From: Clostridium culturomicium
Lineage (GTDB): Bacteria; Bacillota; Clostridia; Clostridiales; Clostridiaceae
Assembly (NCBI RefSeq): GCF_000821305.1
Contig: NZ_CCXK01000017.1
Location: 560,159 to 624,158 of the forward strand
Direction: 5' to 3'
DNA: 64,000 bases
The translations under genes and the position numbers were made by a program. Shown here one piece after another: positions 63,272-64,000 of the stretch (positions within the stretch are counted from its first letter, which is position 1; each line of letters opens with the position of its first letter). The notes under the pieces were generated by a model, which saw only the letters and a list, made by a program, of their open reading frames with translations, was not told where the DNA came from and made no database searches.

Positions 63272-64000
63272 ATGGGGGATTTAACAAACACTTTAAAAAT
63301 GTTATTTAAGCTAAAGCCAGGTGTGGTAATTAAAAAACATGAGCTGGCTGAGGAGCTTCAAGTTAGTGAAAAGCAAATCTCAAGATATAAAAAAGCTTTG
63401 GATGAGATATTTTGCATTGATACTATTCCGGGGCCTTTGGGTGGATATAAGTTAATAGATTTATATTTTCCTTTCAAGGAATTATTAACTGATGATGAGC
63501 TGATGCTTCTAAAAAGCTATAGCAGTTCTATTCAATATATTGATAATGAAGCGCTTAGTAAAGCTTTAGATAAAATTAATTACTCTATTCTTAGAGACAC
63601 CAATCAAGTTAGTGCAGAAATAATTCCTTATTCAAGAGTAAAATTAAGTGATGATATTGCGGATATTCAAGGCAAGTTATATGAGGCTATATTAAATAAA
63701 AATGAGATTATACTTACATATAAATCAAATAAGGGAATGGTCACTAAAAGGAGAGTTCAGCCCTTTAAGTTATTCGTCTATAAGGGAGAGTTTTATTTAA
63801 TTGCAAAATGTATTTTGAAGAATGATATAAGGTATTTTAAGATTACCAGGATAGAAAAATTGATTGTTACAGGATTTAAGTTTGATAGTGATTTTGATGT
63901 TAATACATATTTAAATGAAGCAAAGGAAAATAATTTGGGGATTTTTGATGGTAAGCAATATGAACTAAAGTTAAGGATACATCCACCTATGGCCAATACC
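63272..64000 (+). CDS. WYL-domain transcriptional regulator (3' truncated by window edge)
   Basis: The frame runs from ATG 63272 (SD GTGGGGGAA) to the last base, 243 codons, with no stop. The N-terminal winged helix is seen in IKKHELAEELQVSEKQISRY. From about residue 140 a WYL domain follows, with RRVQPFKLFVYKGEFYLIAK and DIRYFKITRIEKL, the second holding the usual basic ligand contacts. WYL regulators often control defence genes, so it may repress the neighbouring island or genes beyond the window. Confidence 0.85.
   Translation, partial: MGDLTNTLKMLFKLKPGVVIKKHELAEELQVSEKQISRYKKALDEIFCIDTIPGPLGGYKLIDLYFPFKELLTDDELMLLKSYSSSIQYIDNEALSKALDKINYSILRDTNQVSAEIIPYSRVKLSDDIADIQGKLYEAILNKNEIILTYKSNKGMVTKRRVQPFKLFVYKGEFYLIAKCILKNDIRYFKITRIEKLIVTGFKFDSDFDVNTYLNEAKENNLGIFDGKQYELKLRIHPPMANT

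Noticed and set aside
1..64000. CRISPR array, tRNA or rRNA genes, prophage or complete insertion sequence
   Set aside because: No regular short direct repeats, no cloverleaf sequences, and no transposase or integrase genes were found on reading both strands.

Overview
The window is low-GC, densely coded DNA with Shine-Dalgarno sites of the AGGAGG/GGGGG type, frequent TTG and GTG starts, and genes typical of an anaerobic Firmicute. Gene content (PucR regulators, EtfAB, old-yellow-enzyme flavoproteins, allantoin genes, an LPXTG subtilase with a dockerin-like region) points to class Clostridia, probably a Clostridium-like species. No rRNA, tRNA, CRISPR array or intact transposon was seen.

Positions 1-18818 are a catabolic region. 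After the tail of an AraC-type regulator come two three-domain flavin oxidoreductases, a PucR regulator, and a long gene set for allantoin use: an allantoinase-like enzyme, AllC, AllE, a second M20 amidohydrolase, a DAO-family FAD oxidoreductase with its own EtfB/EtfA, an NCS1 permease, a classical allantoinase and an SLC1-type carboxylate transporter. Together they could import allantoin, convert it through allantoate and ureidoglycine to ureidoglycolate and glyoxylate, and pass electrons through a flavin/ETF route in place of the NAD-linked ureidoglycolate dehydrogenase of E. coli.

Positions 18998-28220 are a more eroded stretch: a HicA-like remnant, a giant cell-wall subtilase whose signal peptide is broken by a one-base shift in an A-tract, a broken ABC-2 permease, a frameshifted membrane protein, a hypothetical gene and 5-formyltetrahydrofolate cyclo-ligase. 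Positions 28397-29480 hold a gene preceded by a promoter plus terminator leader, and a possible structured RNA.

Positions 29623-38137 are the most unusual region: a tight four-gene operon encoding a membrane VWA protein, a tubulin/FtsZ-like GTPase, a membrane protein that looks like a tubulin paralogue without the GTP loop, and a multi-pass protein with a degenerate transglutaminase-like domain. A secreted nuclease and an sce7725/beta-family protein follow. DHFR, an unrecognised two-gene membrane/coiled-coil module and a Nudix hydrolase fill 41256-44656.

Positions 44924-53724 are a second PucR-controlled catabolic locus: a divergent PucR gene, an OPT-family transporter, DUF917, DUF1177, AroM, an M29-like aminopeptidase, an unknown protein and an Asp/Glu/hydantoin racemase-family protein. 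This fits uptake and breakdown of small peptides or hydantoin-like compounds.

Positions 54194-64000 hold a Mn-type superoxide dismutase, a broken GNAT gene, and what looks like a defence island: a PLD-helicase-DUF3427 protein, a DUF262-HNH nuclease paired with an ABC-ATPase/DUF4435 (PARIS-like) fusion, and the start of a WYL regulator that runs off the edge.
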